Virus record (IMG/VR): IMGVR_UViG_3300030107_005583
Location: 1-47,516 of that record
Length of the DNA stretch: 47,516 bases
Origin: a virus
Reading direction: 5' to 3' (one strand)
Shown: one piece after another, positions 31,119 through 38,603 of the stretch
How the letters are laid out: every line of letters starts with the position of its first letter
Position numbering within the stretch: the first letter of the stretch is position 1
The notes under the pieces: generated by a model
The model's database searches: none
Seen by the model: the letters and a program-made list of their open reading frames with translations, nothing else
What the model was told of the DNA's origin: nothing
Translations under genes and position numbers: made by a program

Positions 31119-31598
31119 TTACATAACCTCTTCAGACATATTCTTGCCGCAACATTTACACTTCAAAACCACTCTTTTCTTTCGAAGTAACTCGTTGCCA
31201 CAGCAAACATACTTATATCTATATTCACGAACCGGCTTTGCATAAAGGAACTCCTTGTAGTCTTCCGGTATAATCTTTTCTTCTATATCTTTTTGTCTCT
31301 CTAACAATAGTTCGTAATACTCTCTAAACTTCGGGCCATGGTTTGGGTCGTCGCAGAAAGCAAAGTGCCCTAACTCATGCAATAACGTGGATTTAAAATC
31401 ATCAGGGTACCGATAGTGGTAAGCAGGGTAGACCACCAACTTCTTTTTAGCTGGGAAAGCAATCGCTGCGTAGCTGTACTTCCCCTTACCTATACTTACC
31501 GTAATTTCTGATGGGTCATACTCAGGTACAAATAAATCACAAAGCCGTTTAATCTCGGCTTGTATGTACTCCTCGTCGCATGGAAAAGCTAATCTCAT
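31119..31598 (-). CDS. SprT-like zinc metalloprotease
   Basis: 159 aa. HELGH at 74-78 with a downstream His in PNHGPKF (His87) is the SprT/Spartan-type catalytic zinc site. CCGNELLRKK and CKCCG near the C-terminus form a zinc ribbon as in SprT proteins. Family members remove proteins cross-linked to DNA; in a phage it may clear obstacles for the fork. It sits between helicase and primase genes. Confidence 0.87.
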   Translation of the reverse strand: MRLAFPCDEEYIQAEIKRLCDLFVPEYDPSEITVSIGKGKYSYAAIAFPAKKKLVVYPAYHYRYPDDFKSTLLHELGHFAFCDDPNHGPKFREYYELLLERQKDIEEKIIPEDYKEFLYAKPVREYRYKYVCCGNELLRKKRVVLKCKCCGKNMSEEVM

Positions 31599-31609
31599 AA
31601 TAATATCCT

Positions 31610-32920
31610 CTATAAAGCATCATAAAATTTACCGTGAGCAAAATTAGTACTGATGGTCACCTCCGTCCCCGACGTACCATCACGGTTTTTAGCTAGAAAA
31701 AGACGCATCTCTTGCTGCTCCTTCTCCTTCTTATTTTGACAAAGTCCAATAATCACATCTGCAATCATGGCTTTACCAAAGTCCTCAGATATATCCGCTA
31801 CGGTCACCTGAGATTTACTAAGGGAGGCTCTGTTAGCCTGAGAAGCTGTCCATATAGGCAACTGCTCGTCTACAGCCCACCCCCTAAGCATCTTGTATAT
31901 GTAAGACTGATTGTGCCGCTCTTCAGAAAAGTTCTGCTCTGACTTCAGCAAGTCAGCGTAATCCACCACAATAAAGTCTGGAAAAAACCCGGTTCTTTTA
32001 AGATTATCTGTATAAGTTCTAAGATTTCCTACCGTCACAGATTTGGTAGGATATTCTTTAATGTGAACATTCCCGACTGCCTGGTCATTCATTAACTCGA
32101 CGAGGCGTTTCTTCACAGCATCAGGTCGTTCTTGAGTCTCCACACTAGTCATACTAGCAACGCTCATATCGAATCGATCTAAGTACCTGTCCTCACTCAT
32201 CTCTAAAGTGAATATGATACCCTTTAACCCCTTCATCATATTGAACTCAGAGATCTGCTTAAGGAACATCGATTTACCACGGTTTGTAGGAGCCAAAACA
32301 ACGCCAAGCTCCTTCTCACCAAGACCCCCACCGCGAAGAAAGCTGTCCAGTTCAAGGATGCCTGTAGGGACAATCCTACGTTTCACAGAACGCCTGCTAA
32401 TACGCTCATCGTACTTCTCTACATCAGGGTAAGTCTGTCCAGTTTTAAACTGGATGTCAGACCGCTGAGATGCCTCTATGAATATCTTGGGTATGTCTAT
32501 GTACTCGCCCTTCTGATACGAGGCTTGAGCTTTAATAAACGCCTCTTTCATCAGATTCTTCTTAACGAATATAACTACCCTAGATTCTATGTATCCAGCG
32601 TCCGTTAGGTCGTCCTCTCGCATGAAGTTGTATAACTCCTGAAAGAACTTTACACGGGACTTATCAATCTTCCCGTCATTGATTCCTATCTTGATTCGAT
32701 CAATCAACGAACGCTTCGTAATTACCGAACGAGCGTTTTTAAAGTGTGTACGAAGGGCATTGAACATCCAGCCCATATCACTATCAGAAAAATACTTTGG
32801 TGATAGGTTGTCGCTTGCATATGCCAAGAACCTTAAGTCCTTGTACATTAGCGACAGTATCCCTATTTGGAAGTCCTTATCGAACTCCTCTTTTAAATTC
32901 CCCAGAATTTCAGATTGCAT
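31610..32920 (-). CDS. dnaB: DnaB-type replicative helicase
   Basis: 436 aa. Walker A APTNRGKSM at 210-218, FTLEMSEDRYLDRFD near 240 (DnaB H2 region), IVVDYADLLKSEQ near 320 (Walker B), and a conserved TASQANRASL near 360 with a downstream R-finger region. N-terminal domain is helical. It is a RecA-fold hexameric helicase unwinding at the fork. Starts six nt after the 363-aa gene that may be its loader. Confidence 0.93.
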   Translation of the reverse strand: MQSEILGNLKEEFDKDFQIGILSLMYKDLRFLAYASDNLSPKYFSDSDMGWMFNALRTHFKNARSVITKRSLIDRIKIGINDGKIDKSRVKFFQELYNFMREDDLTDAGYIESRVVIFVKKNLMKEAFIKAQASYQKGEYIDIPKIFIEASQRSDIQFKTGQTYPDVEKYDERISRRSVKRRIVPTGILELDSFLRGGGLGEKELGVVLAPTNRGKSMFLKQISEFNMMKGLKGIIFTLEMSEDRYLDRFDMSVASMTSVETQERPDAVKKRLVELMNDQAVGNVHIKEYPTKSVTVGNLRTYTDNLKRTGFFPDFIVVDYADLLKSEQNFSEERHNQSYIYKMLRGWAVDEQLPIWTASQANRASLSKSQVTVADISEDFGKAMIADVIIGLCQNKKEKEQQEMRLFLAKNRDGTSGTEVTISTNFAHGKFYDAL

Positions 32921-32925
32921 GTGTT

Positions 32926-34017
32926 TTATTCTCTATATGATTTAATTTTCCTATAAAATCCTGTGCGCTCAACCCCAGCGCCCCAAGCCTCTTCCTCTAC
33001 AAGCTCCTGATACAACGGCAAACTTTTGAGGTATTGCCACGGTATGTATCCCGTTTCAGGGTGCCCTAATACCCAAAGCACCTGTTTACGAGAAAGTCTC
33101 GTACTCTGCATTTGATGCTGAATCATCTCTTCGTAAATACTAACCATTTGAGCACTAGGTGTTTCGATCTTAACTTCCGTACTCCTAGATCGATACGCCT
33201 GCTCAACGTTATCTACTCCAACATCAAAGTAGTTTAACTGGTCCTTAAATCGTTCGCAGTAACTCTTGTACCTACCAACTGAGTTCCATGTCGAGTTTAT
33301 AGACATCGAATACGAAAGGCTTGGAGCAGTGCCTTTCCACTTGTCGTGATAGAAGAACTGAGCCTCTATGAACCTTCGAATGTTAAAATCGTAATGCTTA
33401 CATATCGCAGTGCCCATCACGTATTTACCAAATGTTTTTCGCTTCTTAGACAAGATACCATTCGTCATCAATTTGTAGAATGGCTTATCATTGTATTCTT
33501 GGATTTTCTTTTCGTAGGCCCTTACAAATTCAATGACTTCTTTACCCGTCACAGGTACCTTTGTAGTATGAATGGTAGCTACAAATTTGTCCGTCTCTTG
33601 AACAACATCTTTAGCCTTGTGGCTACCTCTCCCCTTACCCTTCTTAAAAGCGGTAAAATCCTCATCTTTTCGGGCTACGACCCGTTTCTGAGAGATAAAC
33701 TCCTCGCTGTCCGAATTACGATGTTTTTCACCACTTTCCTCTCTTGAACTCGGACGAACGGCTGTGCATTTCAAATCTTTCATAGAAAATCTGGCTCTTT
33801 TTTTTGAATTGATTGTGTTTGACGACAATACGGTTGAACGTACATCAAGGAAAAAAGAATTGGAAGCATCTTCAAATAATTCTGGACATTCTTCTTGTAA
33901 GGTGCCGAAAAGCTGAGAGTCCGTAGGACGACCAGGGTCTCGGCTCCTATCCAACATAGCCTGATAAGAAGCAAACACGTAGTGTTTGTTGATTTGAAGG
34001 ATTTGTTGGATCATATC
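32926..34017 (-). CDS. unknown protein before the DnaB helicase, possible loader, 363 aa
   Basis: I start it at ATG 34017 (MIQQILQINKHYVFASYQAM), after a terminator hairpin; an in-frame ATG at 34176 with GGGGA would add 53 residues and run through that hairpin. The protein is basic, with a Lys/Arg-rich middle (FKKGKGRGSHKAKD) and Trp-rich WVLGHPETGYIPWQ near the end. Placement immediately upstream of dnaB suggests a helicase loader, but no loader motif is visible. Confidence 0.65.
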   Translation of the reverse strand, partial: DMIQQILQINKHYVFASYQAMLDRSRDPGRPTDSQLFGTLQEECPELFEDASNSFFLDVRSTVLSSNTINSKKRARFSMKDLKCTAVRPSSREESGEKHRNSDSEEFISQKRVVARKDEDFTAFKKGKGRGSHKAKDVVQETDKFVATIHTTKVPVTGKEVIEFVRAYEKKIQEYNDKPFYKLMTNGILSKKRKTFGKYVMGTAICKHYDFNIRRFIEAQFFYHDKWKGTAPSLSYSMSINSTWNSVGRYKSYCERFKDQLNYFDVGVDNVEQAYRSRSTEVKIETPSAQMVSIYEEMIQHQMQSTRLSRKQVLWVLGHPETGYIPWQYLKSLPLYQELVEEEAWGAGVERTGFYRKIKSYRE

Positions 34018-34043
34018 TATACCTAAAAACAAAAAAGAAAAAC

Positions 34044-34066
34044 CCCTATATACTACGTATATAGGG
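34044..34066 (-). terminator. intrinsic terminator just before the 363-aa gene
   Basis: The minus strand has CCCTATATAC-GTA-GTATATAGGG (10-bp stem, 3-nt loop) followed by a run of Ts (GTTTTTCTTTTTT). It lies 27 nt before ATG 34017, inside the leader transcribed from 34306-34334. This places it as an attenuator rather than a gene-end signal. Confidence 0.75.
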
Positions 34067-34126
34067 TCAAAAAGAAAAAACAAAGAACGTGCGGGGATTG
34101 GGTCAAGACCATCAAAAAAATAACTC

Positions 34127-34156
34127 TTGACAATACCAGGAAGGTCGCCTGATAAT
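34127..34156 (+). promoter_or_regulatory. plus-strand promoter for small RNA
   Basis: TTGACA (34127-34132), 18 nt, GATAAT (34151-34156, with TG before it as in an extended -10). It points right, opposite to the minus-strand protein genes of the window. A start at about 34163 gives a ~98-nt RNA ending at the terminator at 34218-34260. Confidence 0.65.
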
Positions 34157-34162
34157 CTTAAA

Positions 34163-34260
34163 CGTATTGTTGGCATTGTTCCCCAGACCTTGTCGATAAA
34201 CAGATGATACCTTTAGTAGCCCTGACGTCTAACCCCCTTAGGTGTCAGGGCTTCTTTTTT
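34163..34260 (+). ncRNA. candidate antisense small RNA
   Basis: Between a plus-strand promoter (34127-34156) and a strong terminator (34218-34260). The 3' hairpin AGCCCTGAC/GTCAGGGCT extends to 15 bp with an apical CCCCC loop. Two G-U pairs (27-43, 28-42 within 342xx) form only in the plus-strand RNA; on the minus strand they become A-C mismatches. The RNA is complementary to the minus-strand leader including the start at 34176 and its GGGGA ribosome site, so it could control the operon. The 5' end is estimated. Confidence 0.6.
34218..34260 (+). terminator. plus-strand intrinsic terminator
   Basis: Stem AGCCCTGACGTCTAA pairs with TTAGGTGTCAGGGCT through 15 bp (two G-U) closing CCCCC, followed by TCTTTTTT. 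On the minus strand no U-tract follows (ACTAAAGG). Confidence 0.8.
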
Positions 34261-34305
34261 ACCTAACAAGCTGATTTCCAAAAGAAAATCTTAACTTGTC
34301 TTGCG

Positions 34306-34334
34306 ATACTACTACAGAAAATTCTTCTCGTCAA
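34306..34334 (-). promoter_or_regulatory. promoter of the helicase/primase operon
   Basis: TTGACG (34329-34334), 17 nt, TAGTAT (34306-34311) on the minus strand, in the gap after the J-domain gene. Predicted leader of about 280 nt to ATG 34017. Confidence 0.6.
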
Positions 34335-34360
34335 TTATTTAATTTCAAAGACTACAAAAT

Positions 34361-34837
34361 TTATTGATTCCAACTCTTTTGTATACTCTCGTAAGCGTCT
34401 TTTATCTTTACAAATTCTTCACTGTTTGGCGACTCACCATCAGGGTGGTAATGCTTCGCAAGTGCCTTATACACTGCCTTTACAAGGAATTTTGGCGCTG
34501 ATTCTTTTAAGAATAAGACTTCATAATTGCTGTTGTAATTAGACGGTTTTTTAATGTTGTTTTTACTTTTTTTATAATTTCCTTGTAAAACATCCTGTAT
34601 TATTTTTTGATATTTTATAGGTAAACTACTTGTGTCAATATGATTAAAGGTGTGTCTTGAAAAAGCAATAATATCTGGCAGAACTTCTGGTAACACCACC
34701 CAACAAGATTTTTTTGGAAACCAAGTTCTTGTTGATTGCTTTATAGAATACGTTATAAAACTTTTTAGTTCTTCGTCTTTAAACGAAAGCTCTATGGTAT
34801 CGTTATCGTCATTATACTCTAATTTTAGTTTACTCAA
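34361..34837 (-). CDS. J-domain-like protein, 158 aa
   Basis: C-terminal PKFLVKAVYKALAKHYHPDG with HPD at 131-133 and NSEEFVKIKDAYESI is the helix II-HPD-helix III core of a J domain, which stimulates Hsp70/DnaK. The N-terminal half (IELSFKDEELKSFITYSIKQ, then WFPKKSCWVVLPEV) resembles the beta module seen before SNF2/UvsW-type helicases. TTG 34837 overlaps the upstream stop and has GGGTG upstream; no ATG is near. It may recruit host DnaK to replication proteins. Confidence 0.78.
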   Translation of the reverse strand: MSKLKLEYNDDNDTIELSFKDEELKSFITYSIKQSTRTWFPKKSCWVVLPEVLPDIIAFSRHTFNHIDTSSLPIKYQKIIQDVLQGNYKKSKNNIKKPSNYNSNYEVLFLKESAPKFLVKAVYKALAKHYHPDGESPNSEEFVKIKDAYESIQKSWNQ

Positions 34838-35241
34838 AATGTCACCCGTACCTTCTGGGTGTTCAATCTTCCATGTTTTTCTGTGGTCCCTGGTATCTCT
34901 ATTTGCTTTAGTAGCCAGAGTTGAACGATGTAGCTTAGAGGTATTTCTGCTTCTGCTTCTACCTTACCCCCCTTACCTACAAAAGATCTGCCTAGGCCCT
35001 CTCCTGAGTACGGACCTCCATAGACGTGAATCTTATTATTACTCAGGTCTATTTTAGAGAGCCTTCCTACAATGCGAGTAGTTTGATTAGATCTAGTAGA
35101 CCCAGTCGCCTTCACAATGCTCCATACATGCCTCCCTACGCCCACCATGGTGTACTCAAGTGGGTTGTTGTGGTGTAAAACCACCTCTACCGTCTCAGGG
35201 GCAGTAACGTCCTTTATATGTACTGGTATTCCATAAGCCAT
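34834..35241 (-). CDS. hypothetical beta-rich protein, 135 aa
   Basis: ATG 35241 (MAYGIPVHIKDVTAPETVEV) after the preceding stop; a GTG at 35247 is possible. Gly-rich GGPYSGEGLGRSFVGKGGK in the centre and a basic C-terminus. Function unknown. Operon with the helicase gene at 36142. Confidence 0.65.
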   Translation of the reverse strand: MAYGIPVHIKDVTAPETVEVVLHHNNPLEYTMVGVGRHVWSIVKATGSTRSNQTTRIVGRLSKIDLSNNKIHVYGGPYSGEGLGRSFVGKGGKVEAEAEIPLSYIVQLWLLKQIEIPGTTEKHGRLNTQKVRVTF

Positions 35242-35243
35242 AA

Positions 35244-35753
35244 TCACTCAACAATCATTGCTGCAACCACGATGCAACAAACGTTGTCCTCCTTAGATTC
35301 ACCTTGAACTGTTGCCTCAACCGGTTGAGGTAATATTCCCAGGTTAAGGTTTTCATATGCATAGTGCATCTCTTTTAAGTTTGATCGCTGCAGTCTATCT
35401 AGAGAAACGTTACCTGAAACTCCAAAAGTAATACATCCCCACTCAGGAGCAACAACAGTTGATACGCAACCAGATATAGTCTTGCCAGGGTCTGCGAAGT
35501 CTATATCGCCATACATATACACTTTATTACCGTGGGCGACTTTGACGAATTCTTCCTTGTCGCAAAGCTTAAAAGAGACTTTTTCGACCTTTGCAACCTG
35601 ATCGTAGTATATCTCATTGATGCCAGCGTTTTTCTTAGCAATAAACTCAGCAGACTTTTCGTTTGTGTACGTTCCCATTCCAGTCGTTATCCATACATAC
35701 CTCGGCGTAACGACTCGTTTCTTATACGCAGGGCTTACTTTGTATCTGTCCAT
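35244..35753 (-). CDS. hypothetical protein, 169 aa
   Basis: ATG 35753 with GGGTGAACTTGTT upstream. Begins MDRYKVSPAYKKRVVTPRYV; contains a Tyr-rich KVYMYGDIDFADPG segment and Cys residues near the end (DNVCCIVVAAMIVE). Alpha/beta; no family recognised. Confidence 0.65.
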   Translation of the reverse strand: MDRYKVSPAYKKRVVTPRYVWITTGMGTYTNEKSAEFIAKKNAGINEIYYDQVAKVEKVSFKLCDKEEFVKVAHGNKVYMYGDIDFADPGKTISGCVSTVVAPEWGCITFGVSGNVSLDRLQRSNLKEMHYAYENLNLGILPQPVEATVQGESKEDNVCCIVVAAMIVE

Positions 35754-36145
35754 AACAAGTTCACCCGTTTTCTATATATTTTTGATGCTGGCATAGTGTG
35801 GGGGTTATCGACCGGGACCTCTAATTCAAAGTCAAGTTTCCTTTTAAGGACAACGGTGTCTGCGTTTGTCTCCCCTTCCCAAATATGGATGTCTCTAATT
35901 GCGTCATAGTCTAACTCAGCAACGCCTTCAATAAAGTTTGTATTGTTTCGGAATCTAACCTTAAGAATCTTATCTGCATTAGAAAGAACAATACATCTAC
36001 CGCCTGTAAAAGAAGGACTTCTTCTCTTATATTGGCCCTTGGTACTGTATATGACTTCGCCAAGTACATTTATAGGGTTAGCTGGTCTAGACCGAAGCAT
36101 AGTAATTAGGATATCATCCCCACTTTTTAAGTCTGTTATATTCAT
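35735..36145 (-). CDS. hypothetical protein, 136 aa
   Basis: ATG 36145 with AGGTGAACT upstream. Begins MNITDLKSGDDILITMLRSR; basic N-terminal region and a beta-rich middle with VVLKRKLDFELEVPVD. It may be an SH3/Tudor-like beta fold. Overlaps the next gene by 19 nt. Function unknown. Confidence 0.65.
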   Translation of the reverse strand: MNITDLKSGDDILITMLRSRPANPINVLGEVIYSTKGQYKRRSPSFTGGRCIVLSNADKILKVRFRNNTNFIEGVAELDYDAIRDIHIWEGETNADTVVLKRKLDFELEVPVDNPHTMPASKIYRKRVNLLWTDTK

Positions 36146-37599
36146 AGTTCACCTAAATCGTTGACTATTTTTATGTCGAAACAATTTTCCTTTTGATAAC
36201 TCTCAATCCGGTCCAAACTATGCTTAGCGAGGTATTTATTGGTTCTATCACAAAAGTCTATAACAGTGAGTTTATCTTTTCCCTCATGCATCCGTAAACC
36301 TCGACCAACTCTTTGGATGGCTCGAATATAACTATTACCCCCTGCCGCAAATATGAGGACATCGATATTAGGAATATCAACACCTTGATCGAGAATGCTG
36401 CTGGTAATGAGTACACGAGTCATTCCATTAGAGAACTGTTCAATTCTTTCAGTGCGTTCATCTAGGGGGGTGTCGCCGTGTATAAAGTAATGGGGAACAA
36501 ACGCATCTTCTTTAAACTCATAGAGAAGATGATCCAGGCGATGTCCATGGTCAATCTTCTTGACTATGACCAAGACGCTCTTCCCACTCATGTAGTAGTG
36601 CTCGGTCAATTCGCAGATGACTCTGTTGCGTTCAGGATTTTTTACGACTCCGAGATCGTAAACATCTTTGTAGTCCCTAACTTTGGTAAGGTCGGGAGTA
36701 GAAATATCAAAAAACCGGATGTCGGTGGGGGCGCTCACACCATCCTCAATCATCTCCTTATTGGTAATTTTACAGCAAACTTCACCCGTAAGTCCGATGA
36801 GCTTCAAATCCTGCTTATCCCCTCTTTTAAAAGGAGTACCGCTAAGGCCATATCGGTAGGGGGCTTCGCACATTCGGACGACGTTCCACAGCCCTTTTGA
36901 TGCCGCCGTGTGACACTCATCAACAATAACAACCTGAACGCTGCCAAGAAGTTTCTTTACAGCCTGTTGTCGAGCGTGAGTGTTATTACCTATCTTGTTA
37001 GGAGATAATCTTCTGGCAAGTGTATCTGCAGAGGCAACAGTGAACTTACGAACGTCCCATTTGTTGGACATAACTAAGCCAATCTCTTCCTCGCCTAAAC
37101 GCTTTTGAAAACGTTTGTACGTTTGCAGTACCAAGTCCTTACCTTTCACCAAGAACAACGTAGGTAAGTCTAAGGCTTTAATTACAGCAATAGCTGTCTC
37201 CGTCTTGCCTGAGTTTGTAGCAGCCCACAAAACACCGTGCTTTTTCTTTAGCATGGCATTCCCGGCACGGACCTGGTGTTTACGCAAGGTTACCCCTTCA
37301 AGAGGAATTTCCTTAACGTTAGGCACTTCTTTGTTTGGCTTAAACACTCTGTGGTCGTTGATAACAAACTTGTGATCTGGGTATTTCTTTTTATAGATAC
37401 GCATGACACGGTCTTTAAGACCTGTAGGAAACAACCCTTTAGACTTGCTAAACAATCGAGTGTACCCGTCCCACTGACGGCTTTTAAACGATGCTACATG
37501 CCTATAACCACTCTTTCTAAAGCGAGTGGCTTGGTCCACGACACTAGAGTCGTAGTCTCCGCTTATCTGTGTATAATTTGGGTAAATATTTAATATCAT
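36142..37599 (-). CDS. uvsW: UvsW-like SF2 DNA helicase
   Basis: 485 aa. Walker A ATNSGKTETA at 127-136, DECH at 227-230, GLSGTPFKRGD near 252, ITSSILDQGVDIPNID near 400 and RAIQRVGRGLR near 435 (motif VI). The order is that of SF2/RecG-UvsW helicases, which process branched DNA and promote branch migration. The N-terminal 100 residues resemble the UvsW substrate-binding region. First gene of its operon, behind promoter 37628-37656. Confidence 0.9.
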   Translation of the reverse strand: MILNIYPNYTQISGDYDSSVVDQATRFRKSGYRHVASFKSRQWDGYTRLFSKSKGLFPTGLKDRVMRIYKKKYPDHKFVINDHRVFKPNKEVPNVKEIPLEGVTLRKHQVRAGNAMLKKKHGVLWAATNSGKTETAIAVIKALDLPTLFLVKGKDLVLQTYKRFQKRLGEEEIGLVMSNKWDVRKFTVASADTLARRLSPNKIGNNTHARQQAVKKLLGSVQVVIVDECHTAASKGLWNVVRMCEAPYRYGLSGTPFKRGDKQDLKLIGLTGEVCCKITNKEMIEDGVSAPTDIRFFDISTPDLTKVRDYKDVYDLGVVKNPERNRVICELTEHYYMSGKSVLVIVKKIDHGHRLDHLLYEFKEDAFVPHYFIHGDTPLDERTERIEQFSNGMTRVLITSSILDQGVDIPNIDVLIFAAGGNSYIRAIQRVGRGLRMHEGKDKLTVIDFCDRTNKYLAKHSLDRIESYQKENCFDIKIVNDLGEL

Positions 37600-37627
37600 A
37601 TGTAATAGCCCTTATAAAATTTAACAT

Positions 37628-37656
37628 ACTGTACCACTAAAGGACTACTAAGTCAA
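37628..37656 (-). promoter_or_regulatory. promoter of the uvsW operon
   Basis: TTGACT (37651-37656), 17 nt, TACAGT (37628-37633) on the minus strand. It begins within the stop region of the upstream gene and is about 30 nt from the uvsW ATG. Confidence 0.65.
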
Positions 37657-37657
37657 C

Positions 37658-38062
37658 TCATAAGTCCATTTCGATAGCAAACTTTTTTCCTATGTTAGTC
37701 TCTATGCTATGCACCGCCCACTTGTTTAGTGTGCTGATTCGCATTTGAGAGTTTTCATCTCTATCTATTACAAGTCCCCAGCTTCTCATGTCTTTAGGAG
37801 CGCCTGGGTGTGGGGATTTCCAGTGGAGTATGATTAACTCCAAGTCTTCCATAACATCAAAGATACGGTAAACTCTTTCTACTAGGGTAGCCATGCAAAC
37901 AGTATAGCTCCCCTTAAAACAGCTATTAGGTTTAGTCCAGCAGCTAAGGCGAGGTAGACTTGTGTCTTTTGTAAGGCTTTTACACTCAGGGAATAGATCA
38001 TCAAGCACGATTAACATGCTCTGCTTTCCAGATTCGCCTTTTAGAATACTGACTTCAAACAT
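37658..38062 (-). CDS. hypothetical protein, 134 aa
   Basis: ATG 38062, beginning MFEVSILKGESGKQSMLIVL. It starts only a few nt after a terminator and lacks a clear ribosome site; Met16 at 38017, with GGAAAG upstream, is an alternative. Contains WTKPNSCFKGSYTVCMATLV and a GLVIDRDENSQMRIS beta region. Function unknown. Confidence 0.6.
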   Translation of the reverse strand: MFEVSILKGESGKQSMLIVLDDLFPECKSLTKDTSLPRLSCWTKPNSCFKGSYTVCMATLVERVYRIFDVMEDLELIILHWKSPHPGAPKDMRSWGLVIDRDENSQMRISTLNKWAVHSIETNIGKKFAIEMDL

Positions 38063-38065
38063 AAT

Positions 38066-38105
38066 AAAAATGGGGTAGTAATCACATAAAGACTACTACC
38101 CCATT
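38066..38105 (-). terminator. intrinsic terminator ending the structural operon
   Basis: AATGGGGTAGTA (38069-38080) pairs with TACTACCCCATT (38094-38105), a 12-bp stem with a 13-nt loop; the minus strand then reads TTTTTATTATG. It ends transcripts from the virion/membrane gene cluster. Confidence 0.85.
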
Positions 38106-38139
38106 AAAGCGGATTTGTCAGCTTATTCGACGAAAGACA

Positions 38140-38301
38140 TTACACTTCACATAAACGTGCTTCTGCACGAGCGCGGAAAAAAGATTGGTACACTCCTTTC
38201 CAAATGCCCCTTTTACACCAGACGTGAAAGCCTTTTAGTATGAGACCATGTGGAGTTTTCCAAGTTCCTAACCACACAAGTGTTGAAGGATAATTTCTCA
38301 C
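38140..38301 (-). CDS. small basic hypothetical protein, 53 aa
   Basis: GTG 38301 (MRNYPSTLVWLGTWKTPHGL) follows GAGGAG by nine bases. An earlier GTG overlapping the previous stop adds four residues. Trp- and Arg-rich, ending FFRARAEARLCEV. It lies after the lipoprotein gene and before the terminator. Function unknown. Confidence 0.55.
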   Translation of the reverse strand: MRNYPSTLVWLGTWKTPHGLILKGFHVWCKRGIWKGVYQSFFRARAEARLCEV

Positions 38302-38309
38302 GTCGTCTG

Positions 38310-38573
38310 TCACTCCTCTATAACCTCGCTATCAATGATTGCATCAGGACTTTCAACGTCCTCGACATCAGCATCAGGACTTTCAACGTCCTCGACATCA
38401 GCGTCAGAACTATCGACGCCCATAATGTCTACACCATCGTTTATGTCTTGCCCCCCAACATCCGCAAGAGGGGCATCTACTTTTCCCGAAGAACCCTGAC
38501 TAGGGTCATCGACACAAGCTACAAAGCCCATCAAGCACGTCAAAACAAAAACTAAGAAAATAAACAAATTCAT
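38310..38573 (-). CDS. putative lipoprotein with Asp/Val tandem repeats, 87 aa
   Basis: N-terminal MNLFIFLVFVLTCLMGFVAC is a signal sequence ending in FVAC, a probable lipobox with Cys20. The mature part is very acidic and has repeating SPDADVEDVE units encoded by a tandem DNA repeat at 38341-38400. Acidic repeat lipoproteins of this type remind me of Bradymonadales/Myxococcota, so it may be host-derived. Function unknown; possibly a cell-surface or superinfection protein. Confidence 0.7.
   Translation of the reverse strand: MNLFIFLVFVLTCLMGFVACVDDPSQGSSGKVDAPLADVGGQDINDGVDIMGVDSSDADVEDVESPDADVEDVESPDAIIDSEVIEE
38341..38400. repeat. perfect 30-bp tandem repeat inside the lipoprotein gene
   Basis: Two identical 30-bp units (38341-38370, 38371-38400), followed by a third, diverged partial copy from 38401. 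Each unit encodes ten residues, so copy number can vary without breaking the frame. Confidence 0.85.
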
Positions 38574-38603
38574 TCATTCCTCTGGGTACAGTTAATGGCT
38601 AAA

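Larger units (their letters stand above)
34018..34360. other. 343-nt leader region, no supported downstream-only gene
   Basis: Between the start at 34017 and the J-domain gene stop at 34361. It contains a minus-strand promoter, a plus-strand promoter and small RNA, and two hairpins. An ORF extension from 34176 could be translated but is not required. Confidence 0.6.

Noticed and set aside
38341-38400. CRISPR-like array
   Set aside because: The units are directly adjacent without spacers and encode a protein repeat in frame.
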